From NCBI RefSeq assembly GCF_004340965.1, contig NZ_SLYA01000001.1, positions 1-64,000 of the forward strand: a DNA stretch of 64,000 nucleotides, in the 5' to 3' direction. The notes beneath the pieces were generated by a model. It made no database searches. It saw nothing but the letters and a program-made list of their open reading frames with translations, and had not been told where the DNA came from. The translations under genes and the position numbers were made by a program. Positions 1 to 8,613 of this stretch are shown here, piece after piece. Position 1 is the first letter of the stretch, and each line of letters starts with the position of its first letter. The stretch is from Sphingomonas sp. PP-CE-1A-559. Lineage in GTDB: Bacteria > Pseudomonadota > Alphaproteobacteria > Sphingomonadales > Sphingomonadaceae.

Positions 1-311
1 CACGAGGTCAGGTCGACCCCGATCCAGGCATCGTACGTGAAGGGGCTGCAAATCTCATCTGCTGTCGAAATGCAGCCGCCGCGATACACCATCTTTGGGA
101 CACCAAGAGGCGCTCGCGCCGCACGGCAACACCAGCCTCGCGCGCACGCCCCTCTGTCCTCTACGCCCCAAATCTGCCAAGAGCGGCGCCAAGCCCGCCG
201 CGTTCTCCAACTGCATCCCGCCGTACCGCGCGCGGACTGCAGCTAGGCCTAACCCGGCCTAACCTTCTTTTCCCAGCCAAGTCCGACGACTCGGCTCACC
301 GGACCCACGCC
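1..311. other. No gene recognised (window edge)
   Basis: The first 311 bases lead up to prfC. The short reading frame in this stretch has a low-complexity Arg/Pro-rich translation and no ribosome site, so I do not call it. The region presumably holds the prfC promoter, but no clear promoter element or RNA structure could be identified by eye. Confidence 0.5.
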
Positions 312-1880
312 ATGACCCAATTTCCCCGCCGCACCTTCGCGATCATCTCGCATCCCGACGCCGGCAAGACCACGCTGACCGAGAAACTCCTCTATTTCGG
401 CGGTGCGATCCATCTCGCCGGCGAGGTGAAGGCGCGGGGCCAGACGCGCCGCGCCCGCTCCGACTGGATGAAGATCGAGCAGCAGCGCGGGATTTCGGTC
501 ACGTCCTCGGTGATGACGTTCGAGCGCCAGGGGATCACCTTCAACCTGCTCGACACGCCGGGCCACGAGGACTTCTCCGAAGATACCTACCGCACGCTCA
601 CGGCAGTCGACTCGGCCGTCATGGTGATCGACGCCGCCAAGGGCATCGAGCCGCAGACGCGGAAACTGTTCGAAGTCTGCCGCCTGCGCAACGTGCCGAT
701 CATCACCTTCGTCAACAAGGTCGACCGCGAGGGCCGCGATCCGTTCTCGCTGCTCGACGAGGTGGCCGAGATGCTCCAGCTCGACGTCTGCCCGATGAGC
801 TGGCCGGTCGGCATGGGCGGCGAGTTCGAGGGCGTCTACGATCTCTACGCCAACACGCTGAGCCGTCCCGAAGGCGACAGCCGGGAGTTCATGGGCAAGG
901 CGATCCCGTTCACCGGCATCGACGATCCCGAACTCGCCAAGATCCTCAGCCCCGAAGCGATGATCCGCCTGAACGACGAAGCCGAACTCGCACAAGGCGG
1001 CTATTCGAGCTTCGACCCCGAGGCCTATCGCGCGGGCAATTTGACGCCGGTCTATTTCGGGTCCGCGCTGAAGGACTTCGGTGTCGCCGAACTGATCGCC
1101 GCGCTCGCCGACTATGCCCCGCCACCGCGCGCGCAGCCCGCCGAGCCTGCGCCTGTCTCCCCGGATGAGCCCGAAGTCACCGGCTTCGTGTTCAAGGTGC
1201 AGGCGAACATGGACCCCAACCACCGCGACCGGATCGCGTTCATGCGGCTATGCTCGGGCGTGTTCAAACGCGGCATGAAGCTTACGCCCACCGGCCACGG
1301 CAAGCCGATCGCAGTGCATTCCCCCATCCTGTTCTTCGCGCAGAACCGCGAGCTGGCGGACGAGGCATTCCCCGGCGACATCATCGGCATCCCCAATCAC
1401 GGCACGCTCCGAGTCGGCGACACGCTCAGCGAAAAGGCCGCGATCCGCTTCACCGGCCTGCCGAACTTCGCGCCCGAAATCCTGCGCCGCGTCGTGCTCA
1501 AGGACTTCACCAAGACCAAGCAGTTGCGCAAAGCCTTGGACGACATGGCCGAGGAGGGAGTCACGCAGGTGTTCTACCCCGACATCGGCTCGAACTGGAT
1601 CATTGGCGTGGTTGGGCAGCTCCAGCTCGAAGTGCTGCTGTCGCGGCTGGATGTGGAGTACAAGGTCGCGGCCGGGCTGGAGCCTGCACCGTACGAGACC
1701 GCGCGCTGGATCTCGGCGGAAGACCCGCTCGAACTCAAGACCTTCGCCGAGATCAACCGCGGCGCGATGGCCAAGGACCGCGACGGCAACCCTGTCTTCC
1801 TCGCCAAGAGCGCCTGGGAAGTGAACTACATCGCCGAACGCTATGCGAAGATCCGCTTCGCCGCCACGCGCGAGCGGTAG
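312..1880 (+). CDS. prfC: Peptide chain release factor 3 (RF3)
   Basis: This is a translational GTPase that removes RF1/RF2 from the ribosome after peptide release, and it acts in the cytoplasm. The 522-aa product has the usual length for RF3. The G1 loop HPDAGKTT lies near residue 17, the G3 motif DTPGHEDFSEDTYR near residue 85 and the G4 motif NKVDRE near residue 137. The effector region carries ARSDWMKIEQQRGISV, which is typical of RF3 and distinguishes it from EF-G. The C-terminal part has the RF3-type domain ending in an AKSAWEV-like stretch. The start at 312 is the first ATG giving the conserved N-terminus. It stands alone on the plus strand and is followed by an inverted repeat. Confidence 0.96.
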   Translation: MTQFPRRTFAIISHPDAGKTTLTEKLLYFGGAIHLAGEVKARGQTRRARSDWMKIEQQRGISVTSSVMTFERQGITFNLLDTPGHEDFSEDTYRTLTAVDSAVMVIDAAKGIEPQTRKLFEVCRLRNVPIITFVNKVDREGRDPFSLLDEVAEMLQLDVCPMSWPVGMGGEFEGVYDLYANTLSRPEGDSREFMGKAIPFTGIDDPELAKILSPEAMIRLNDEAELAQGGYSSFDPEAYRAGNLTPVYFGSALKDFGVAELIAALADYAPPPRAQPAEPAPVSPDEPEVTGFVFKVQANMDPNHRDRIAFMRLCSGVFKRGMKLTPTGHGKPIAVHSPILFFAQNRELADEAFPGDIIGIPNHGTLRVGDTLSEKAAIRFTGLPNFAPEILRRVVLKDFTKTKQLRKALDDMAEEGVTQVFYPDIGSNWIIGVVGQLQLEVLLSRLDVEYKVAAGLEPAPYETARWISAEDPLELKTFAEINRGAMAKDRDGNPVFLAKSAWEVNYIAERYAKIRFAATRER

Positions 1881-1890
1881 GATACCGGAT

Positions 1891-1942
1891 CGGCCGGCAA
1901 GGTCTTCAAAGACTGCTAGAAGTCTTCGATCCTTGTCGGCCG
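1891..1942 (+). terminator. Inverted repeat after prfC, possible terminator
   Basis: The arms at 1891-1902 (CGGCCGGCAAGG) and 1931-1942 pair over 12 positions with one G-T wobble. The 28-base loop can itself fold (GTCT/AGAC). The repeat begins 11 bases after the prfC stop. There is no clear T-run after it, so it may be a weak terminator or an mRNA 3'-end stabiliser. Confidence 0.4.
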
Positions 1943-1953
1943 CGGTTGCAAGA

Positions 1954-2187
1954 TCACAGAGTCTGGTCTGTTTTGCCCGGCGACCGATAATGGCGCCGCT
2001 CCATCAGACGCCTCGCGGGATTTTCCCGCAGCAATTTCGTTGCCCAGTTGTCGCGTTTGATCGGCTTGCGATGCCGATGACGCCGTGCACCATAACGCTT
2101 GGTACGCGCAAGCTTTTGCTGCCACCGCACCACGCCTGTAATGGCAGCAACGAGTAAGGCACTCGCCACTATCAATTGAACGTTCAT
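1954..2187 (-). CDS. Possible small membrane-anchored basic protein
   Basis: A 77-aa frame starting MNVQLIVASALLVAAITGVV, which reads as one N-terminal membrane helix. A strongly basic tail rich in Arg, Lys and His follows. A GGAAG sequence lies about 12 bases before the ATG, which is a little far for a ribosome site. I do not recognise a family. The helix-plus-basic-tail design is like many small inner-membrane proteins, but the frame could also be fortuitous in this poorly filled region. Confidence 0.35.
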   Translation of the reverse strand: MNVQLIVASALLVAAITGVVRWQQKLARTKRYGARRHRHRKPIKRDNWATKLLRENPARRLMERRHYRSPGKTDQTL

Positions 2188-2514
2188 CTATCGGCCCCGC
2201 TTCCAATAGACGGAGTATCAAATATCGAGCCGATTTGTAATTAAATTATGTATCACGTCGAAATTACGACGCAACCCACTGAGTAAGTTCGCCTAATACT
2301 AGCGGAGTAACGAGAGGCGACAAATATCAACTAAAGGTGTTGTGAAAGGAAAACTATCCCACATCAACGAATGTAGCGAGTCGGAAGATATTGATAATGG
2401 GTAGTTATCAACAGTCATGCGAGTTGCTTGTGGGTGCCCTCAGTCAGCCAGCCAGCCGGAGCGCAACAGCAACAAGGGAACCGAGGTGGTTCGCACCACC
2501 CCGGCCCATCTCGA
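2188..2514. other. AT-rich non-coding gap with an inverted repeat
   Basis: This 330-base gap is clearly richer in A and T than its surroundings. It has no frame I can support. It contains a perfect spaced palindrome, TTGATAA at 2391-2397 and TTATCAA at 2405-2411 with a 7-base spacer, which could be a protein-binding site. No tRNA or riboswitch was recognised. Confidence 0.4.
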
Positions 2515-3645
2515 TCAACGCTTAGGCTTGGCAGCGAATGCTGCCTTCAGCCGCGCGATCGCCAGCGTGTTCGCATCCTGTGCACCGCGCACGACCATGC
2601 CCATCCCGAAGAATTCATGCGTCACGCCCGGGAAGGTGCGCTGCTCGACCTTGTCGCCAGCCGCACGCATCGCCGCTGCCAGCGTCTCGCCGTCGGAGCG
2701 CAGCGGATCGATCTGCGCGTTGATGATCGTCGTCGGCGGCAGGCCGCGCAGGTTCGCCTTCACCAGGTTCAACCGCGGGTCCTGCGCGTCTGCAGGCGTG
2801 GTCTGGTAATAATAGCCGAACCACTTCAACATCGCGGCGTTCAGCGGCTTTGCATTCGCCGAATCCATCCGCGACGGCAGCGTCATGCTGCTGTTCGCGA
2901 TCGGGTAGACCGACACGATGTGCAGCGGCGTGGTCAGGCGATTGTCACGTGCGTAGATGGCCGTCGCGACCGCCAGATTCCCGCCCGCACTCTCGCCTGC
3001 GACCGCGATCTTGCGCGGATCGCCACCCCAGCTTGCCGCATTCTGCAGCGTCCAGCGATAGGCGGCGGCTGCGTCGTCATGCTGTGCCGGGAACTTGAAT
3101 TCCGGTGCATGGCGATACTCGACCGACACGACGATCGCACCCAACTGTTTGGCGAGCAAACGTGGTGCCGCGTCGTAGGTGTCGACCGTCGCGATCACCC
3201 AGCCGCCGCCGTGATAATAGACGACGACCGGCAGGTTCTTGGCGTTGGCGAGCGATGCCGGCTTGTAGATCCGGGCGAACTGGTTCGCGTCGCTGCCATA
3301 GGGCACGTCGCGCGTCGTCACGGTTGCGTCGGGCGTCGCCGACAGGCCGTGCTTGATCATGACCTGCTTGGCGCCATCGGCTGCCGACGGCTGCATCCGC
3401 GCGACGGCTGGCGTGAGCGTCTCGATCGGCTTGCCACCGAGCGCGGCGAGCTGGTCGAGTACAGCCTGCATGTCGGGTGCTGCCTTTGCCGGCTGGGTCG
3501 CAGTTGGTGCGGGCGGCGGCGGTGGCGGCGCATCGACCGACCGTGCGGACTGCGCGATGGCGCCGCTCGTCAGGGCGATACCCGATGTCGTGATCAAGGT
3601 CGCGGTGGCGAGCGCCATCAGCGTGCGCGATGAACGGTTGGTCAT
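2515..3645 (-). CDS. Secreted alpha/beta hydrolase, HSL (family IV) esterase/lipase
   Basis: Predicted carboxylesterase of the hormone-sensitive-lipase family. The 376-aa product starts with a signal peptide (cleavage near residue 32, after AIA-Q). A proline-rich linker at about 39-56 comes next, then the catalytic domain. The oxyanion motif HGGGW is at 145-149 and the nucleophile is Ser219 in GESAGG. The acid is probably Asp313 in the DPLRSDGE stretch and the base His343 in GVTHEF, which completes the triad. It lies 133 bp downstream of the amidohydrolase gene on the same strand, so the two may be co-transcribed exported hydrolases. The natural substrate cannot be told from sequence. Confidence 0.9.
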   Translation of the reverse strand: MTNRSSRTLMALATATLITTSGIALTSGAIAQSARSVDAPPPPPPAPTATQPAKAAPDMQAVLDQLAALGGKPIETLTPAVARMQPSAADGAKQVMIKHGLSATPDATVTTRDVPYGSDANQFARIYKPASLANAKNLPVVVYYHGGGWVIATVDTYDAAPRLLAKQLGAIVVSVEYRHAPEFKFPAQHDDAAAAYRWTLQNAASWGGDPRKIAVAGESAGGNLAVATAIYARDNRLTTPLHIVSVYPIANSSMTLPSRMDSANAKPLNAAMLKWFGYYYQTTPADAQDPRLNLVKANLRGLPPTTIINAQIDPLRSDGETLAAAMRAAGDKVEQRTFPGVTHEFFGMGMVVRGAQDANTLAIARLKAAFAAKPKR

Positions 3646-3778
3646 GCGGTATGGTATCCTGTTTCGAGTGCCCCCACTCGCCGCTTAGAACCACGTGATC
3701 GGGTTTCCGTTCCCGCAAGCCCGCGTAACCAACGCTTTTCACACGTGTTTCTGGCCGCCGAAGTGGCTCTCCGAAGTA

Positions 3779-5125
3779 TCAGAATGGCGCAGCGCGTCCT
3801 GTGACCCAGGTTTCCACGACCTTGTCGACGTCGGCGATCGAGCGGGAGGGATCGCCATCGACGACCAGCAAATCGGCGCGCGTTCCGGCCACGATCACGC
3901 CGCGATCGCGCAATCCGAGCAGGTCCGCACCCGCAGCCGTCGCAACCCGCAAGGCTTGCTCGGGCGTCAGCCCCGCCTCGACCAGCAGTGCCAGCTCACG
4001 ATGTTCGGCGATGCCGGGCACGCGCACTGCACTTGCTCCACTGTCCGTGCCGAACCCGATCTTCACGCCGGCGTCGTACAGCGTCTTCAGGTTACGCAGG
4101 TTCATCGCCAGCGATTTCCGCGCATCGGCCGTCTTCGGATCGGCCAGTATCTTGGCACGCCACGCCGGATCGTCGACCTGTTGCGCGAGGGCAGGCGACA
4201 GCGCGGCGCGGGCGAACGGCGTCTGCGTCCACGGCGCGCGATCGGCCCAGGCGAACGTCGCTTCGTCGAGTTGCAGCGTCGGGGTGTACCAGATGCCCTT
4301 CGCCTTCAGCGTCGCGACGAACGCAGGGGGCACCGGCGTGTCACGGATACCGTGCGCGATGATGTCCGCGCCTGCCGCGACGATCGCCTCCGCATCCGAG
4401 AGATCGTGGATATGCGCTGCCACGCGCAGCCCGCGCGCGTGCGCCTCGGCGATCACTGCGCGGTAGACGGCGGGGCTCATCTTGACTGGTACGCTGCCGC
4501 CGAAATCGTCGAGCCACAGCTTCACGAGATCGGTCTTTTCGGCGGCCATCATCGCGACCGCCTTGCGCGCTTCCTCGGGCGTCGAGGGTCGGAACAGCTG
4601 GTCCGGCCCGACCTTGAGCATCGCCTGCGGTGGTGCGCCGTTGGGAACGCCGATCCCCTGCATCACGCCGAACAGGTCCGCGCCTTCGATCCGCCCGGCA
4701 TGCGCGTCGGCGCGTATCCCGACGAACGCCGGACCGTTATTACCGAGTGCCGTCACCGTCGTCACGCCGTAGCGGCGATACTGGGCGAGCTGTGCGACGA
4801 TGTTGGCGCGCGTGTAGTTCTTCGCGCCCGTCTCGGTGCCGCTCACCTGGCCGACATGGCTGTGGTCCGAGACTAGGCCGGGCATAACGGTCCGTCCCCG
4901 ATAGTCGCGTCGTTCCGCGCCCGCCGGCACCGCGACCTTGCCCGCCGCAACGATCCGTCCGTTCGCGATCACGATCGTCGCATCGTCCACCGATGCGCCG
5001 CCGCGCCCGTCGATCAACCGGACACCGGTCAGCGCGATCGTCTGCGCGGTAGCGGATCCGGCGGTGAGGGCCGATGCCGCGAGGGCGATCGTGCAGAGGC
5101 GAGCGGAGATTTTGGTTCGGCGCAC
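3779..5125 (-). CDS. Secreted metal-dependent amidohydrolase
   Basis: Amidohydrolase-superfamily enzyme of the imidazolonepropionase/prolidase-like group, exported. I choose a GTG start at 5125, because AAGGA stands 7 bases before it and a signal peptide (SARLCTIALAASALTAGSATA) follows at once; an upstream ATG exists, but the extra residues look non-coding. This gives 448 aa. Metal ligands visible are the His-x-His in SDHSHVG, a Lys in VKLWLDD that could be carboxylated, a His in AAHIHD, another in IAHGIRDT, and the Asp in GFGTDSGAS. The N-terminal GVRLIDGRGG and C-terminal GTRADLLVVDGDP stretches are family hallmarks. The substrate is unknown, possibly a cyclic amide or a dipeptide. Confidence 0.88.
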   Translation of the reverse strand: MRRTKISARLCTIALAASALTAGSATAQTIALTGVRLIDGRGGASVDDATIVIANGRIVAAGKVAVPAGAERRDYRGRTVMPGLVSDHSHVGQVSGTETGAKNYTRANIVAQLAQYRRYGVTTVTALGNNGPAFVGIRADAHAGRIEGADLFGVMQGIGVPNGAPPQAMLKVGPDQLFRPSTPEEARKAVAMMAAEKTDLVKLWLDDFGGSVPVKMSPAVYRAVIAEAHARGLRVAAHIHDLSDAEAIVAAGADIIAHGIRDTPVPPAFVATLKAKGIWYTPTLQLDEATFAWADRAPWTQTPFARAALSPALAQQVDDPAWRAKILADPKTADARKSLAMNLRNLKTLYDAGVKIGFGTDSGASAVRVPGIAEHRELALLVEAGLTPEQALRVATAAGADLLGLRDRGVIVAGTRADLLVVDGDPSRSIADVDKVVETWVTGRAAPF

Positions 5126-5396
5126 GATGATGTCCTTCTCGGGAGGATGCGCCGACGGGACGCTATATCCCTGAAACGTCAGCGGATGACGCCCGTTCCG
5201 ATCCGTGTCCGTCAACGCCGAACGCGCGCGACCCTCAGCGCGATCCGGACCGGCTGCATCAGCGAATTTGATCGACAAGTGGCACATCTTGGGCCGTTTT
5301 TTGTTAATAGCAGTTCTCTCGGTTTGTTGGTGGCCGCCCGGTCATTGCGGTTGCTCTAGTCGCTGCCGCGCGAGCCGGGACTGTGTCCCCTGGATG

Positions 5397-7553
5397 TCAG
5401 CGGACGTCGTCGACCGGCGCTGTCAGGATCACGCGCAGGCCGGGCATGTTGTCGTCCTGCTCGATCGTGCCCGACAGCCCGGCGACGATGGCGTTCATCA
5501 TCCGGCTGCCGAAGCCGATCCGCGTGCCCGACTTGCCGACGCCCTGGTCCGCGACGATCAGGCGCAGTCGGTTGCGATGTTGTTCGAGGACGATGTGGAT
5601 CGGGCCGGCATCGCCGCGATAGGCGTATTTGCTTGCGTTGATGACGAGTTCGGTCAGCACCAGCCCGATGTTCACCGCGCGATCGGTGGCGACAAGCACG
5701 GGCGCGAGATCGAGCGTCATCTGCGCCGCCCAGTCCTCGCCGAGCGACGTCTGCATGTCGCCCGCGAGTTCCTCGATATAGCGCGACAGGTCGACCGACT
5801 CGACCTGATCGTCGCGGTACAGGCGGCGATGCACCAGCGCGACCGCGGCGAGCCTTGCCTGCGCCTCGGCGAGATGCTCCTTCACCTTCGCGTCGTCGGA
5901 TGATTTCGCCTGCAACGACAGGAACGCCGCGACCAGTTGCAGGCTGTTCTGCACGCGGTGATTGACCTCCTTCATCAGGACGTCCTTCTGCGCGATCAAC
6001 GCATCCTTGTCGGCGAGCGTCCGCTGCAGGTCGGCGTTGAGCAGGCGCAGGCGCTGGTTGATATGCGCATCGTGGAACGCGCGACGCAGGCGGTGCGCCG
6101 CCTCGATCTCCTCGCGCGTCCAGCGCCGCGATCGACCGCTGACCGCCTGAGTCCAGGATTCGAACGACGCACGCGGGGTCAGCACCGCATTGGGATCGAC
6201 CGACACCGCCTTGTGCGGATTGCCGGCCCATTCGACCTCTTCGATCTGCTCGGCGCGAAACCACAACAGCACCGCTCCCTCGTCGACCAGCGGCAGCGCA
6301 AGCAGGCCGCTCGCCTGCGCACGGTAAGCCTCGGCGCGGGGCAACAGCGACGACAGTTCATGCGTCGTGAACGGCTCGATCACGCCCCTCGTGCGAGCCC
6401 ATGCGGCGAGATCGAGAATGTCGTCCTTGCCGGGACAAGGCCCGTCGGTATCGACGATCGTGCCCTCGACATAGGCGAAGCCGTCGCCGTCTAGCATCCG
6501 TCGGAGATCGTCGCGCAAAGCGGCGACGATGCTGCGCGGCGCCGGTTCGGTCGCGAGCTTGGGGATGACCGCATCCTCCGCCGCACGCAGCCGCAGCCGT
6601 TCGCGGTACGTCTCCGCCTCTTCCTTCGCGCGAATCTGGCGCGCGAGCCCACTGGCCAGCGTCGCCGACGCCGCGCGGATGTCGGGGGTGAGGCCCTTCG
6701 GCGTACCGTGATGGCAGGCGATCAGGCCCCAGAGCAGCCCGTCCTTGACGATCGAGATCGACGCCGACGCCGCCACGCCCATGTTGGCGAGATAGCGCAG
6801 ATGGATCGGCGACACGCTGCGCAGCGCGACGTCGCTCAGGTCGAGCGTCTCGAACCCGGCCGGGCGCAGCACCGCAGGCACGTAATCGATCATCGGGATC
6901 GTCCGCGTCCGGTTGCGCACGTACAGCGCGCGCGCCTGTTTCGGGATGTCCGACGCGGGGAAATGGTGATTGAGGAAGGTGCCGAGCCCCGTCGCCTTGT
7001 CCTCGGCCATCACGCGGCCCGCCTCGTCGTCGAGGAAGCGATAGACCATGACGCGGTCGAAACCCGTCAACTGGCGGAACGCGGTCGCGGCGCGCTCGCA
7101 CAACGCCTGGAGGTTGCTCGCGCGCTCGAACGTCATCGCCATCGCGTTGAGCCGGCCGAGCATGCCGGCCGCAGTGACCGGTTCCGCTTCGACGGGTTCG
7201 AGTTCGACCAGCACGTGCTCGGCGGTGCGGTGAAGGGTGACGTCGAACCGTTCGGTCAGGCCCGCTACCGGCAGTCCGGCAAGTGCCACGCCGGCGACCG
7301 TGTCATCGGCCGTGAGTGTCGCATCGATGTCCTGCGCCAACAGCGCCGACAGGTCGCTGCCGAGCCAGTCGGGGGTCAGGCGAGACTCGAGATCGCCCGC
7401 GCCCGCCACGACCGTCAGGCTGGTCGCATCGGCGACGAGCAGCAGGCCATGTGGCTGGATCGCACCGGGGATGTGGATCGGCTCGCGGTCGCACGCATTG
7501 AGGTCCAGCCCCACGCCGTCGGTGGAACCGGCAATATCGCTCGACGCGTTCAT
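5397..7553 (-). CDS. bphP: Bacteriophytochrome with HisKA_2 sensor kinase
   Basis: Red/far-red light sensor kinase using biliverdin. The 718-aa protein has the order PAS-GAF-PHY-kinase. Cys21 in ACDREPIHIPG is the expected biliverdin-attachment residue. The GAF domain holds the DIP motif (ASDIPKQARALY, near 200) and a conserved SPIHLRYLANMGV stretch. The PHY tongue has PRASFESW. The kinase is of the HisKA_2 type: phospho-acceptor His near 533 in EVNHRVQNSLQL, then an ATPase domain with an N box (ELVINASKYAY) and G boxes. No response regulator gene lies next to it. HisKA_2 kinases in alphaproteobacteria often feed single-domain regulators or PhyR, which is inference here. A heme oxygenase gene able to supply biliverdin is at 51.8 kb. 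Confidence 0.93.
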   Translation of the reverse strand: MNASSDIAGSTDGVGLDLNACDREPIHIPGAIQPHGLLLVADATSLTVVAGAGDLESRLTPDWLGSDLSALLAQDIDATLTADDTVAGVALAGLPVAGLTERFDVTLHRTAEHVLVELEPVEAEPVTAAGMLGRLNAMAMTFERASNLQALCERAATAFRQLTGFDRVMVYRFLDDEAGRVMAEDKATGLGTFLNHHFPASDIPKQARALYVRNRTRTIPMIDYVPAVLRPAGFETLDLSDVALRSVSPIHLRYLANMGVAASASISIVKDGLLWGLIACHHGTPKGLTPDIRAASATLASGLARQIRAKEEAETYRERLRLRAAEDAVIPKLATEPAPRSIVAALRDDLRRMLDGDGFAYVEGTIVDTDGPCPGKDDILDLAAWARTRGVIEPFTTHELSSLLPRAEAYRAQASGLLALPLVDEGAVLLWFRAEQIEEVEWAGNPHKAVSVDPNAVLTPRASFESWTQAVSGRSRRWTREEIEAAHRLRRAFHDAHINQRLRLLNADLQRTLADKDALIAQKDVLMKEVNHRVQNSLQLVAAFLSLQAKSSDDAKVKEHLAEAQARLAAVALVHRRLYRDDQVESVDLSRYIEELAGDMQTSLGEDWAAQMTLDLAPVLVATDRAVNIGLVLTELVINASKYAYRGDAGPIHIVLEQHRNRLRLIVADQGVGKSGTRIGFGSRMMNAIVAGLSGTIEQDDNMPGLRVILTAPVDDVR

Positions 7554-7632
7554 CTACCCGAAACTCTCCTATAGAGCCCCGATCATGCAGCCCCCGGCGG
7601 AACAAAGCAAATACCCGCAGCGGGTTACGATA

Positions 7633-8613
7633 TTAATCTGAAGCAATATCGCGCGGTGCGGACTCGGCATAGCGGCGCGCGATCACCGCGCAGGCGATCA
7701 GCTGCAGCTGATGGAACAGCATGACGGGCAGCAGGATCACGCCGACCTGCGCCGGCGGGAACAACACGCCTGCCATCGGCACGCCCGACGCGAGGCTCTT
7801 CTTCGAACCGCAGAATTGCAGCACGATCGCATCCTCGCGCGGTAGCTTCATCAGCCGCGCAACGGCAAACGTCAGCCCAAGCACGAAGGCGAGCAGCGCG
7901 GCGCACAACAGCCCGATCAGGATCAGGTCGCCGAGCGATAATTTGGTCCAAAGCCCCTCGACCACCGCGGCACCGAACGCGCTGTAGACAACCAGCAGGA
8001 TCGAACCGCGATCGACCACCGTCAGCAGGCCCTTGTTGCGCGTCACCCACGCACCGATCCAAGGCCGCAGCAGATGCCCGGCGACGAACGGCACCAGCAG
8101 TTGCAGCACGATCGCCTCGATACTCTCGATCGAGATCCCGCCGCTGCCCGATGTGTTCATCAGCAGCGCGACCAGCGCCGGCGTGACGAGAATACCGAGC
8201 AGGTTCGAGAACGACGCGCTGCACACCGCCGCCGCGACATTGCCGCGCGCGATCGCGGTGAAGGCGATCGACGACTGCACGGTCGAGGGGAGCAGCGTCA
8301 GGAACAGCAACCCGGCGGCGAGCGGCCCGGTGACGAACGGCAACGCGGTCAGCCCCAGCCCGAACAGCGGGAATGCGACGAAGGTGATGGCCAGCACCGC
8401 GAGATGCAGCTTCCAGTTGCGCAGACCCGCCCAGATCGCATCGCGCGACAGCTTCGCGCCGTGGAGGAAGAACAGCAGGACGATGCCGATATCGGCGGCA
8501 TAACCGACGATCGTCGCCATCTCGCCGCGCGCCGGCAGCAGGCTCGCCAACACGACGGTGCCGAGCAGCATCAGGATGAACGGCTCGAAGACCGACAGGA
8601 AACGTCCGATCAT
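7633..8613 (-). CDS. SBF-like (YfeH/BASS-type) membrane transporter
   Basis: A 326-aa inner-membrane protein with about nine or ten hydrophobic helices, resembling the SBF-like group of the bile acid:sodium symporter superfamily. The stretches GIVLLFFLHGAKLS, LLPSTVQSSIAFTAIA and ASFSNLLGI are characteristic. The FCGSKKSLASGVPMA stretch near residue 270 matches the family's second discontinuous helix. Its ATG overlaps the stop of the upstream deaminase gene (ATGA), so the two are almost certainly translated from one mRNA. That coupling suggests a role in moving a purine-related or other anionic metabolite, but the substrate is unknown. Confidence 0.86.
   Translation of the reverse strand: MIGRFLSVFEPFILMLLGTVVLASLLPARGEMATIVGYAADIGIVLLFFLHGAKLSRDAIWAGLRNWKLHLAVLAITFVAFPLFGLGLTALPFVTGPLAAGLLFLTLLPSTVQSSIAFTAIARGNVAAAVCSASFSNLLGILVTPALVALLMNTSGSGGISIESIEAIVLQLLVPFVAGHLLRPWIGAWVTRNKGLLTVVDRGSILLVVYSAFGAAVVEGLWTKLSLGDLILIGLLCAALLAFVLGLTFAVARLMKLPREDAIVLQFCGSKKSLASGVPMAGVLFPPAQVGVILLPVMLFHQLQLIACAVIARRYAESAPRDIASD

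Noticed and set aside
249..1223. Long open frame opposite prfC, and similarly long frames opposite acs, the kinase and the RND genes
   Set aside because: They lie fully inside well-supported genes, have low-complexity Arg/His/Asp-rich translations and no family motifs. Such shadow frames are expected in GC-rich coding DNA.
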